Assembly: GCA_965205545.1 (NCBI GenBank) | Contig: OZ242170.1 | Location: 2,480,001-2,544,000, forward strand | Direction of reading: 5' to 3' | DNA: 64,000 nucleotides | Source of the DNA: Bin55 sp965205545 | Lineage (GTDB): Bacteria; Pseudomonadota; Gammaproteobacteria; Pseudomonadales; Azotimanducaceae | Shown: positions 51,217 to 59,382 of the stretch, piece by piece | Layout: the number at the start of each line of letters is the position of its first letter | Numbering within the stretch: the first letter of the stretch is position 1 | Made by a program: the position numbers and the translations under genes | Notes under the pieces: generated by a model | What the model saw: the letters and a program-made list of their open reading frames with translations, nothing else | Told to the model about the DNA's origin: nothing | Databases searched by the model: none

Positions 51217-51765
51217 GTGGCAGTACGCAAAGTCCTCCGGATGGGTCACCCGACGCTACGTCGCGTAGCTCGTTCGTTGACAAACAGAGAAGCTAAAAGC
51301 GAACCCATTGCTCGGCTAGTCGAGGACATGGTCGAAACGCTGCATGACTACGGAGGAATTGGTCTCGCGGCGCCACAAGTCAACGAAAGCATCAGATTGG
51401 CAATCATTGAAATACCAAGCATGGGCTCAAGATACGGCGATCTCGAACCCATGCCCCTGACGGTCTTCGTCAACCCTGTCGTTACAGTTTTGGACGCCTC
51501 TACCGAAGGCTATTGGGAAGGGTGCTTGTCATTGCCCGGATTGCGTGGCTGGGTCGAAAGGCCTCAGCACATTCGAGTTGATTACAAGGACCTAAATCTT
51601 CGTTCGCGCTCGAAGCAATTCGCTGGATTTCAAGCGACGGTATTCCAGCACGAATTTGACCACCTCGACGGAACGCTCTTTGTGGATCGAATGACCGACA
51701 CAACTCGCTTGGTCTTCGAGGAGGAATACGCCAAGTATGGATTAAGCGACCCCCCGGACGAGTGA
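51217..51765 (+). CDS. def: Peptide deformylase
   Basis: Metal-dependent enzyme that removes the N-terminal formyl group. All three motifs are intact: GGIGLAAPQ (46-54), WEGCLSLPG with metal Cys (C103) and QHEFDHLDG (H145, E146, H149). 182 residues. The start is GTG immediately after the 5-FCL stop, with no gap. def here rather than next to fmt is unusual; it may be a second deformylase of the cell. Confidence 0.96.
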   Translation: MAVRKVLRMGHPTLRRVARSLTNREAKSEPIARLVEDMVETLHDYGGIGLAAPQVNESIRLAIIEIPSMGSRYGDLEPMPLTVFVNPVVTVLDASTEGYWEGCLSLPGLRGWVERPQHIRVDYKDLNLRSRSKQFAGFQATVFQHEFDHLDGTLFVDRMTDTTRLVFEEEYAKYGLSDPPDE

Positions 51766-51766
51766 A

Positions 51767-52441
51767 GTGAATCAGGATGACCTCAAGCGCAGGGCAGCAG
51801 CAGCTGCGTTGGACGAAATTCAAAGAGATTTGACGCCGCAAACGGTCGTTGGTGTTGGCACGGGAAGTACTGTTAATTGCTTCATTGATTTGCTCGCACA
51901 ATGTCGGGAACGGTTTCGAGCATCCGTATCAAGCTCCAACGCGAGCACGAAGTTGCTGAACGATCGCGGCATTCCTGTCATGGAAACGACCTCCGTCAAA
52001 AGAGCCGCCGTGTACGTGGATGGAGCTGATGAGGTCGACCCATCATGTGCATTGATTAAGGGCGGCGGTGGTGCCTTGACTCAGGAAAAGATCGTAGCTT
52101 CGATTTCAGATCGGTTCATTTGCATCGTAGACCAGAGCAAACTTGTAGAGCGACTGGGCGATTTTCCACTTCCCATCGAAGTCATACCTGCAGCCCTTTC
52201 TGCTGTCGCCGAAGCGACGGCTGCTTTGGGTGGGAAGCCGAAGGCTCGGTCTGGATTGACTGACAATGGGAATGTCATACTCGACGTGCATGGGCTTGAG
52301 ATTGACGATCCAGACGAAATGGAACGCAAACTAAATAATTTCGCTGGTGTTGTGACAGTGGGAATATTTGCCGTTCACAGGCCTCATTTGGTGCTTGTCG
52401 CGGAGCGAGACGGCACGATCGCACATCGTTATCCAGTCTAG
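51767..52441 (+). CDS. rpiA: Ribose-5-phosphate isomerase A
   Basis: Interconverts ribose 5-phosphate and ribulose 5-phosphate in the pentose phosphate pathway. A 224-residue protein with VGVGTGSTV, YVDGADEVD, the catalytic-lysine region IKGGGGALTQEKIVA and GLEIDDPDEMERKLNNFAGVVTVGIF. The GTG start is one base after the def stop. rpiA near ygfA is typical; the usual serA between or beside them is absent. Confidence 0.97.
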   Translation: MNQDDLKRRAAAAALDEIQRDLTPQTVVGVGTGSTVNCFIDLLAQCRERFRASVSSSNASTKLLNDRGIPVMETTSVKRAAVYVDGADEVDPSCALIKGGGGALTQEKIVASISDRFICIVDQSKLVERLGDFPLPIEVIPAALSAVAEATAALGGKPKARSGLTDNGNVILDVHGLEIDDPDEMERKLNNFAGVVTVGIFAVHRPHLVLVAERDGTIAHRYPV

Positions 52442-52566
52442 GGTGCAGATTTGTGGCGTGCTTCTCTGCGCCTTAGAAAACTATTGCTGCATTTTTGCTG
52501 AAGAAGTGATGGCCGCCCTACTGACTAATCGCAGTTTGTCGGCCAACGCGTCAATCTTAGAGCCGA

Positions 52567-53985
52567 TTACTGAGGTAAAAGAAGCTTCCCTGGATTCATG
52601 ATCCCATGAGGATCAAAAACATGCTTGATCTCGCGCATAGCCTCGATCTCACTCGTTTCTCTACTGAATTCGAGATAGTCCCGCTTTAGCAGCCCCACAC
52701 CATGCTCGGCAGATATGCTTCCGCCACGCAGTTGGATTTGTTTGAACAGTAACGGATTGATCGCTCGACATCGCTCTTGAAATTCATTGATGTCCAATTC
52801 CGGCGGTTTGAGAATGTTTAGGTGGAGATTCCCATCTCCAATGTGTCCGAACCAACATACTTCAAGATCTGGGTAGTGCTCTTTAACTAGCGCGTCGATG
52901 TCGTCGAGAAAATCAGGTACTTGCGAAATGCGGACGGATATATCGTTTTTGTAAGGCACATAGGCTGCGATACTTTCAGTAATGCCATCTCGTAGACGCC
53001 AGAGTTCCGTGGTTTGCGAAATGCTTTGGCTAAGAACGCCATCCACAACCCACCCCTGATCAAGACAATCCGAAAACGCTTGTGTGGCAAGTTCACTTTG
53101 ATCCTCGTCGTACTCGATTAGCGCGTAGTATTCTGTCGCTTCCTGCATGGGGCGTCGGAGCGTTGAATGCTGCAGCACTTTCGACATGGCAAGATCCGAA
53201 AAGAACTCAAACGCTGATAGGTTCACTGTTCGCTTGAAGCGTTGGAGGATTGAGAGAAGATCTGCAAGTCTGCCAACGCCCAAAACCATGACCCGTTGAG
53301 GCGACGGGGTGGCATCAAGCTGCATTTCGGCTTCCACGATGAAGCCCAATGTGCCTTCTGATCCGACGAATAGGTGCCGCAGGTCGTAGCCAGTCGCATT
53401 CTTTACTAGACCGCGATTGAATTCCATCACCTCGCCTTTCCCAGTGACGACCGTAATGCCTGCAACCCAATCTCGAGTCATGCCATATCGGATTACTCTT
53501 ATTCCACCGGCATTTGTCGCTATGTTTCCTCCGATTTGGCTTGAACCGGACGACGAGAAGTCAACCGGGTATGTCAGACCGTGTTCAGCGGCAAACTGTT
53601 GCAGCTGTGTAGTAACAACCCCAGCCTGGCAACGAACTAGACGGTCAACCGGATCGAAATGCAAGATGCGATTCATTCGATCAAAGGAAACAACAACCTC
53701 ATCAGAAGTCGCAACGCAGCCCCCGGACAGACCAGTTCTCCCGCCCGAAGGAACAAGGGGAAAATGATGCTCATTTGCCACTTGAACGAGTTTGGCAACC
53801 TGATCAGTGGATGTGGGAAACACGGCGGCGAGTGGAGAAACCACGAAATTTCGTGTCCAATCCGTTCCTACGACACGCAACTCGTCAGGCTCAACTGTGA
53901 TGTGCTCCGAGGGAAATATTCCCTGAGCTAGCTCGACAAAGTGTTGCCGTCTATCTGCGGTGCTTTGGGATTTGCCTTCGTTGGG
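52567..53985 (-). CDS. FAD-binding oxidase, D-2-hydroxyglutarate dehydrogenase-like
   Basis: A 472-residue VAO-type flavoprotein. FAD-binding PSGGRTGLSGG and SSSGSSQIGGNIATNAGG lie in the first third. The C-terminal cap has CWFGHIGDGNLHLNI and GGSISAEHGVGLLKR, typical of the GlcD/D2HGDH group. In pseudomonads such a gene sits by serA and oxidises D-2-hydroxyglutarate made by SerA; here rpiA is the neighbour but serA is missing. D-lactate oxidase remains possible. I chose ATG 53985; a TTG at 54021 is an alternative. Third gene of tkt-pgk-(this). Confidence 0.88.
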   Translation of the reverse strand, partial: PNEGKSQSTADRRQHFVELAQGIFPSEHITVEPDELRVVGTDWTRNFVVSPLAAVFPTSTDQVAKLVQVANEHHFPLVPSGGRTGLSGGCVATSDEVVVSFDRMNRILHFDPVDRLVRCQAGVVTTQLQQFAAEHGLTYPVDFSSSGSSQIGGNIATNAGGIRVIRYGMTRDWVAGITVVTGKGEVMEFNRGLVKNATGYDLRHLFVGSEGTLGFIVEAEMQLDATPSPQRVMVLGVGRLADLLSILQRFKRTVNLSAFEFFSDLAMSKVLQHSTLRRPMQEATEYYALIEYDEDQSELATQAFSDCLDQGWVVDGVLSQSISQTTELWRLRDGITESIAAYVPYKNDISVRISQVPDFLDDIDALVKEHYPDLEVCWFGHIGDGNLHLNILKPPELDINEFQERCRAINPLLFKQIQLRGGSISAEHGVGLLKRDYLEFSRETSEIEAMREIKHVFDPHGIMNPGKLLLPQ

Positions 53986-54030
53986 CATCGAAATATAACC
54001 AGAATTGCTAGCGCGAGACAATTGCGGGGA

Positions 54031-55224
54031 TCATCGTAGAGGTCGTTTGTCGAAGTGTTTCTCCAGAGCTGCGATCGATGGCAGTTTCTTGCCTTCGATA
54101 AGTTTGAGAAACGCTCCGCCCCCCGTCGATACATAATCCAATTTGCTCCGCAAACCATTGCGTTCCAATGCGGAAATTGTGTCGCCTCCACCACCAAGCG
54201 TGTACGCGTTCGAACCGGCTATTGCCTCGGCGACAATCCGGGTTCCTTCTCCAAATTGATCAAACTCAAACACTCCCATCGGGCCATTCCAAATGACGGT
54301 TCCAGCGTCTCCGAGGCGCGCAGCAAATTCTCGAGCTGTACAAGGTCCAATATCCACAATGACATCGTCGTCTTGAATCTCGTGCACACGCCTTAGTGTT
54401 GCTCGACTAGTTTTTTTCACTGACTTGCACGTCATGAGGTCGGAAGGCACGGGTACGTTGGTCGCATTGGCAATTGATCTGGCCGTATCTGCCAGTTCTG
54501 GCTCAGCGAGTGACTTGCCTGTTGCGTAACCTTGCGCAAGCAGGAACGTGTTGGCCATTCCACCACCTACGAGGATCGTGTCTGCGATTTTTGCAAGATT
54601 GTGGAGAACTTCCAGCTTTCCCGATACCTTTGCACCGCCTACAACTGCAACTAGCGGACGTTTTGGAGACTTCATGGCTCCGAGAATCGAGTTGACCTCC
54701 TGGAGAAGCAACGGACCAGCGCAGGCGACTGTCGAAAACTCAATCGCAGCACATGTTGATGCATGCGCACGATGGGCAGTGCCAAATGCATCCATCACGT
54801 AGACATCACCAATAGAGGACAAATCGCGTGCCAAGTCCGGTTCATTGCGCTCTTCGCCTTCCTCGAAACGTAGATTTTCTACCAGTGACACTTTGCCAGA
54901 ACTTGGTCGTGTCGTTGAAGCAGGATCGACGAAAACGCCTCTCCAATTGGCCACAAGATCCACGCATCGGTCCAACAACGTCGACAGGTGGCGGGCAATA
55001 GGCGCTAATGAATAGTCAGGGTCGAAGTGTCCTTTGGGCCTGCCCAAGTGCGACAGTAATACAACTTCGGCGTCGTGATTCAGACAGTGTTCGATCGTTG
55101 GCAAGACCGCTCTGATGCGTTGATCGTTGTCGATCTTGTTGCCGGTCAGTGGAACATTGAGATCGGCACGGATTACGACCCGCTTGCCGCGGATCTCAAC
55201 GCTGTCCAGACTGAGGAGGTTCAC
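54031..55224 (-). CDS. pgk: Phosphoglycerate kinase
   Basis: Glycolytic/gluconeogenic kinase, 397 residues. Motifs: VVIRADLNVPL, LLSHLGRPKG, LVENLRFEEGEE, FGTAHRAHAS, VVGGAKVSGKL and the C-terminal GGGDTISAL. It starts 2 bp after tkt. The gap or epd gene commonly between tkt and pgk is absent. Confidence 0.97.
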   Translation of the reverse strand: MNLLSLDSVEIRGKRVVIRADLNVPLTGNKIDNDQRIRAVLPTIEHCLNHDAEVVLLSHLGRPKGHFDPDYSLAPIARHLSTLLDRCVDLVANWRGVFVDPASTTRPSSGKVSLVENLRFEEGEERNEPDLARDLSSIGDVYVMDAFGTAHRAHASTCAAIEFSTVACAGPLLLQEVNSILGAMKSPKRPLVAVVGGAKVSGKLEVLHNLAKIADTILVGGGMANTFLLAQGYATGKSLAEPELADTARSIANATNVPVPSDLMTCKSVKKTSRATLRRVHEIQDDDVIVDIGPCTAREFAARLGDAGTVIWNGPMGVFEFDQFGEGTRIVAEAIAGSNAYTLGGGGDTISALERNGLRSKLDYVSTGGGAFLKLIEGKKLPSIAALEKHFDKRPLR

Positions 55225-55226
55225 CG

Positions 55227-57215
55227 CTAGCCCACAAGGGCACGAACGGCCTCAATTACTGAATCCGCAGTCATTCCCAACTCCTGCATGGCAATCGATC
55301 CTGGCGCGGACACGCCAAATCGGTCTATTCCTACAATTTTTCCATCCAAACCAACGAATTTGCGCCAGTAATCTGGGTGTGCAGCTTCGACCGCTACGCG
55401 CTTGCGAATCGAGGACGGCAACACCGATTCTTGGTATTGGTCACTCTGCTCGAGAAACTTGTCGACGCTGGGCATCGACACCACTCGAATCCCAATACCG
55501 GATTGACTTAGCTGCATAGCAGCATCTACGGCGATTTCCACCTCAGAGCCAGTCGACAAAACAATTGCTTCCAGGTCCGTAGTTTCGGCCACCAAGATGT
55601 AGCCACCTCGTTCGATTGAATCAAAGGCTTGGGGATTTCTCCTCTGTGGTTGCGTTTTTTGCCGTGTCAGTACGATCGCGGTGGGTCCATTGACACGATC
55701 GAGCGCGCTACGCCAAGCCACTGCGGTCTCTACGCTGTCGCAGGGACGCCACACTGACATGTTGGGAGTAGTTCTCAGATTCGTAAGTTGCTCTACCGGC
55801 TGATGTGTGGGTCCGTCTTCGCCCAACCCTACCGAGTCGTGGGTGTAGACGAATATTTGACGGAGACCCATCAATGCGGCTAGCCGAACAGCGTTTCTCG
55901 CGTATTCCATGAACACGAGAAACGTACCGGTGTATGGGATGAATCCACCATGCAGAGCGATTCCATTGGCGATCGCGGTCATACCAAATTCTCGGACGCC
56001 ATAGTTCAAGTAGCTTCCACCGTCCCATAGCCAGCCTGCGCCGTTCCATTGCGTATTGTTCGAACCGGTCAGATCCGCCGAACCTCCAATCAATTCAGGC
56101 ATTTTGGGACCGAGAAAGTCCAAGCAAGCTCCTGATGCTTTGCGCGTTTCTAGTGGTTCCATCAGGCTTTGCTTATCGGTTACAAAACGGTCGAAGTCGG
56201 CACTCAAAGCATCTGGAAGACTACCAGCGGTTCGCCTTTCGAATTCCTTTGCTAGATCCGGATATTCGCGCCTGTAGGACTCGAATCCATCACACCATGT
56301 ACTTTCCGCTTTTGCACCCGTCGGACGCATGTTCCAATCGTCGTACAAAGATGCGGGAATTTCGAATGGTCCACAATGCCAATCGATCGCATTCCTTGCG
56401 GCTACAACTTCTTCCTCTCCTAGTGGAGATCCATGTGCACTCGCGGTTCCACCCTTTTTCGGTGCACCGAATCCTATGGTGGTCTTGCATACGACAAGAG
56501 TCGGTTGTTCGCTGCTTGTCGTCGCTTCGGCAAAAGCTTTGCAAACTTCCTCTGTGCTGTGTCCATCGACGTTTCGTAGCACCCGCCAACCATATGCCTC
56601 GAACCGGGCAGCGACGTCTTCGGTAAACCAGAATTTTGTTTCTCCGTCGATGGAGATGCCGTTGTCGTCGTAGATTGCAATCAGCTTGCCGAGGCCCAAC
56701 GTGCCTGCCAGCGATGCCGCCTCGTGAGAAATGCCTTCCATGAGACACCCGTCACCGACAATGGCCCACGTACGATGGTCGACGACCTCATGCCCCGGAC
56801 GATTGAATTCGCTGGCCAATTTTCTCTCCGCGAGAGCCATTCCCACAGCATTGGCAAATCCCTGACCCAACGGTCCTGTCGTCGTTTCTATTCCGGGGCA
56901 TTCGCGGTATTCGGGATGACCTGGAGTCTTGGAGTGCAATTGACGAAAGTTCTTGATATCTTCGATGGAAACGTCATAGCCAGTCAGATGCAGCACTGCG
57001 TAAAGCAGCATGGACGCATGGCCGTTGGATAGAACAACGCGGTCGCGATTGATCCAATTGGGATTGCTGGGGTTGTATTTGAGAAACTGTAGCCAAAGCA
57101 CCTCAGCGACATCGGCAAGGCCCATTGGTGCGCCGGGGTGTCCAGAACTTGCCCTTTCGACTGCGTCCATCGCCAGAGCGCGAATTGCATTAGCACGTTG
57201 CTTGCATGAAGTCAT
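55227..57215 (-). CDS. tkt: Transketolase
   Basis: Thiamine-diphosphate enzyme moving two-carbon units between sugar phosphates; 662 residues. Seen: ERASSGHPGAPMG, DRVVLSNGHASML, TTGPLGQGFANAVGMA and the ThDP/Mg motif GDGCLMEGISHEAASLAGTLGLGKL...DDN. The pyrimidine-domain stretch is YTHDSVGLGEDGPTHQPVEQL. It heads the tkt-pgk operon and is divergent from metK. Together with rpiA it completes much of the non-oxidative pentose pathway. Confidence 0.97.
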   Translation of the reverse strand: MTSCKQRANAIRALAMDAVERASSGHPGAPMGLADVAEVLWLQFLKYNPSNPNWINRDRVVLSNGHASMLLYAVLHLTGYDVSIEDIKNFRQLHSKTPGHPEYRECPGIETTTGPLGQGFANAVGMALAERKLASEFNRPGHEVVDHRTWAIVGDGCLMEGISHEAASLAGTLGLGKLIAIYDDNGISIDGETKFWFTEDVAARFEAYGWRVLRNVDGHSTEEVCKAFAEATTSSEQPTLVVCKTTIGFGAPKKGGTASAHGSPLGEEEVVAARNAIDWHCGPFEIPASLYDDWNMRPTGAKAESTWCDGFESYRREYPDLAKEFERRTAGSLPDALSADFDRFVTDKQSLMEPLETRKASGACLDFLGPKMPELIGGSADLTGSNNTQWNGAGWLWDGGSYLNYGVREFGMTAIANGIALHGGFIPYTGTFLVFMEYARNAVRLAALMGLRQIFVYTHDSVGLGEDGPTHQPVEQLTNLRTTPNMSVWRPCDSVETAVAWRSALDRVNGPTAIVLTRQKTQPQRRNPQAFDSIERGGYILVAETTDLEAIVLSTGSEVEIAVDAAMQLSQSGIGIRVVSMPSVDKFLEQSDQYQESVLPSSIRKRVAVEAAHPDYWRKFVGLDGKIVGIDRFGVSAPGSIAMQELGMTADSVIEAVRALVG

Positions 57216-57379
57216 GGCGATCTCGATATGGTTGGCGACGATATTTTGTGGTTTGCCTCAACAAACGCAAATAGACTGCGATTGATCCATCTACGGTGCC
57301 GACTCTTCTGTCAGCAATGAATCGAAGAGCTCTAAAAATGGCAGGCCACTAGAATACTCGGTTGCTCCATGGAGAATGT

Positions 57380-58537
57380 ATGAGTACCTATAGCACTTTT
57401 ACCTCTGAATCCGTTTCGGATGGGCACCCCGACAAGCTAGCCGACCGCATATCGGATGCGATTTTGGATGCGATGCTGACTCAGGATCCCGAATCCCGTG
57501 TGGCGTGCGAAACTCTGATCAAGTCTGGCGTGATCGTGATTGCGGGCGAGACCAGATCCCATGCCGAAGTAGATGTCGAGGCCATTGCTCGAGATGTGGT
57601 TCGACGAACGGGTTACGTGGACGATGAAACGGGGATGGATCCCGACGCATGCAAGGTCTTGAATTGTCTGGGTGAGCAGTCTCCCGACATTGCACAGGGC
57701 GTCGATGAAGACAAAAACCACGAGCAGGGCGCAGGCGATCAGGGAATGATGTTTGGATTTGCGTGCGACGAAACAGACGTACTCATGCCCGCTCCTATTA
57801 CCTATGCACATCGACTGATGCAACGCCAAGCGGAAGTGAGGCGTACATCGCTGGATTTTCTGCGACCCGACGCCAAGTGCCAACTGACCTTTCACTATGA
57901 CAACGGCAATCCGATTGCCGTCGACACGGTCGTGCTCTCCACCCAACATGCACCAGACGTGACGCCGAATCAGGTAGAGGAAGCTGTCATCGAAGAGATT
58001 GTTCGTCCGACGCTGCCAGGCAATTGGTTCAATTCGAGCACGAAGTGCTACATCAATCCTACTGGCAAATTTGAAATTGGAGGACCGAAAGGAGACTGTG
58101 GACTTACAGGTCGCAAGATCATTGTGGATACCTATGGTGGCATGGCCCATCATGGGGGAGGGGCGTTTTCGGGAAAGGACCCCTCCAAGGTGGACAGATC
58201 TGCCGCATACGCGGTTCGCTACGCCGCCAAGAACATAGTTTCGGCACGACTAGCGACCCGCTGCGAGATCCAAGTGAGCTACGCGATTGGTCGTGCCGAG
58301 CCAACATCGGTTTCGATAAACACGTTTGGCACTAATCGCATTCCGGATGACGAAATCGTTGGACTTATAGGAAAGCACTTCGACCTGCGTCCCAAGGGGC
58401 TGATCGAGATGCTTGATTTGATGCGCCCAATCTACGAAGCCACTGCTGTCTACGGACACTTTGGGCGGACCGACGTTGAGTTTCCGTGGGAGCAGGAAGA
58501 CCGTGCGTCTCGTTTGGTCGACGATGCCGGTCTGTAG
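57380..58537 (+). CDS. metK: S-adenosylmethionine synthetase
   Basis: Forms SAM from methionine and ATP; 385 residues, the E. coli length. Motifs: FTSESVSDGHPDKLADRISDA, GAGDQGMMFG, FIxGGPxGDxGLTGRK-type (here FEIGGPKGDCGLTGRKI) and GGGAFSGKDPSKVDRSAAY. The ATG at 57380 has GGAG at 57371-57374; an upstream ATG at 57362 would add six residues. No SAM riboswitch was recognised in the 160-bp leader. metF follows immediately; the usual ahcY between them is absent. Confidence 0.97.
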   Translation: MSTYSTFTSESVSDGHPDKLADRISDAILDAMLTQDPESRVACETLIKSGVIVIAGETRSHAEVDVEAIARDVVRRTGYVDDETGMDPDACKVLNCLGEQSPDIAQGVDEDKNHEQGAGDQGMMFGFACDETDVLMPAPITYAHRLMQRQAEVRRTSLDFLRPDAKCQLTFHYDNGNPIAVDTVVLSTQHAPDVTPNQVEEAVIEEIVRPTLPGNWFNSSTKCYINPTGKFEIGGPKGDCGLTGRKIIVDTYGGMAHHGGGAFSGKDPSKVDRSAAYAVRYAAKNIVSARLATRCEIQVSYAIGRAEPTSVSINTFGTNRIPDDEIVGLIGKHFDLRPKGLIEMLDLMRPIYEATAVYGHFGRTDVEFPWEQEDRASRLVDDAGL

Positions 58538-58545
58538 TCGGAAAA

Positions 58546-59382
58546 GTGCTGGGACAGCAATTCCACCTTAGCTTCGAGTTCTATCCCCCAAATTCCGATA
58601 GGGGAGAGAGCAACCTCATGCGATCGGCGGGCAGGCTCAGTCGCGAACAACCAGAATTCTTTTCGGTGACTTACGGCGCCGGAGGATCCACTCGAACCGG
58701 AACCAAACAAACTGTGGAAGCTCTCTTAGAGGAGAGTTGGCCGGCAGTGCCGCACCTCTCGTGGGGACAAACAACGCGTAGCCAAGTAGTTCGCCAGATT
58801 CAAGACTATTGCGATCTGGGAGTCAAGGCACTCGTGCTGCTCCGCGGCGATGCCCCGTCTGGCACAGTGCCCGGTTTCACGCACTATGCGTCCGAGCTGG
58901 TCGAATTGGTTCGCAAGGAATTCAGCGATCAATTCGAGATCTTCGTGGCAGCTTACCCTGAAACGCACCCCGATGCACCTAATCCGTCACGCGATATTCA
59001 ATATTTGCGCCAAAAAGTCGATGCGGGAGCGGACGCGTGCTTTACTCAGTACTTCTACAACTCCGATGCGTACTTCTACTTCGTCGAACAGTGTCGGCGA
59101 CAAGGCGTAGATGTGCCGATAATTCCAGGAATCATGCCTATTACCAACTACGAGCGGTTGGTGCGGTTCTCAAAAAACTGCGGTGCAGAAATACCACAAT
59201 GGATTGAACGAAAGCTCTATGAGTTCAAAGACGACCAGAAAGCGCTCGAAGACTTTGGGTGCGAAGTTGTTCTTGCATTGTGTCAGCGACTGTGCGACAA
59301 CGGTTGCCCAGGTTTGCATTTCTACACATTGAACCGGGCTCGCGCAACTCAGAGGATACTTAAAGACCTAGCTTTGTCCTGA
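58546..59382 (+). CDS. metF: Methylenetetrahydrofolate reductase
   Basis: A flavoprotein reducing methylene-THF to methyl-THF for methionine synthesis. From GTG 58546 (278 residues): FHLSFEFYPPNSDRGE, FFSVTYGAGGSTR, ALVLLRGDAPSG, the PETHPDAPN block and DAGADACFTQYFYN. This start lies 8 bp after metK and keeps the conserved opening intact; a GTG at 58486 would run inside metK. The end overlaps the converging chemotaxis-like gene by 23 bp. Confidence 0.93.
   Translation: MLGQQFHLSFEFYPPNSDRGESNLMRSAGRLSREQPEFFSVTYGAGGSTRTGTKQTVEALLEESWPAVPHLSWGQTTRSQVVRQIQDYCDLGVKALVLLRGDAPSGTVPGFTHYASELVELVRKEFSDQFEIFVAAYPETHPDAPNPSRDIQYLRQKVDAGADACFTQYFYNSDAYFYFVEQCRRQGVDVPIIPGIMPITNYERLVRFSKNCGAEIPQWIERKLYEFKDDQKALEDFGCEVVLALCQRLCDNGCPGLHFYTLNRARATQRILKDLALS

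Noticed and set aside
57216..57379. SAM riboswitch upstream of metK
   Set aside because: No SAM-I, SAM-II or SAM-IV type core was visible in the short leader.
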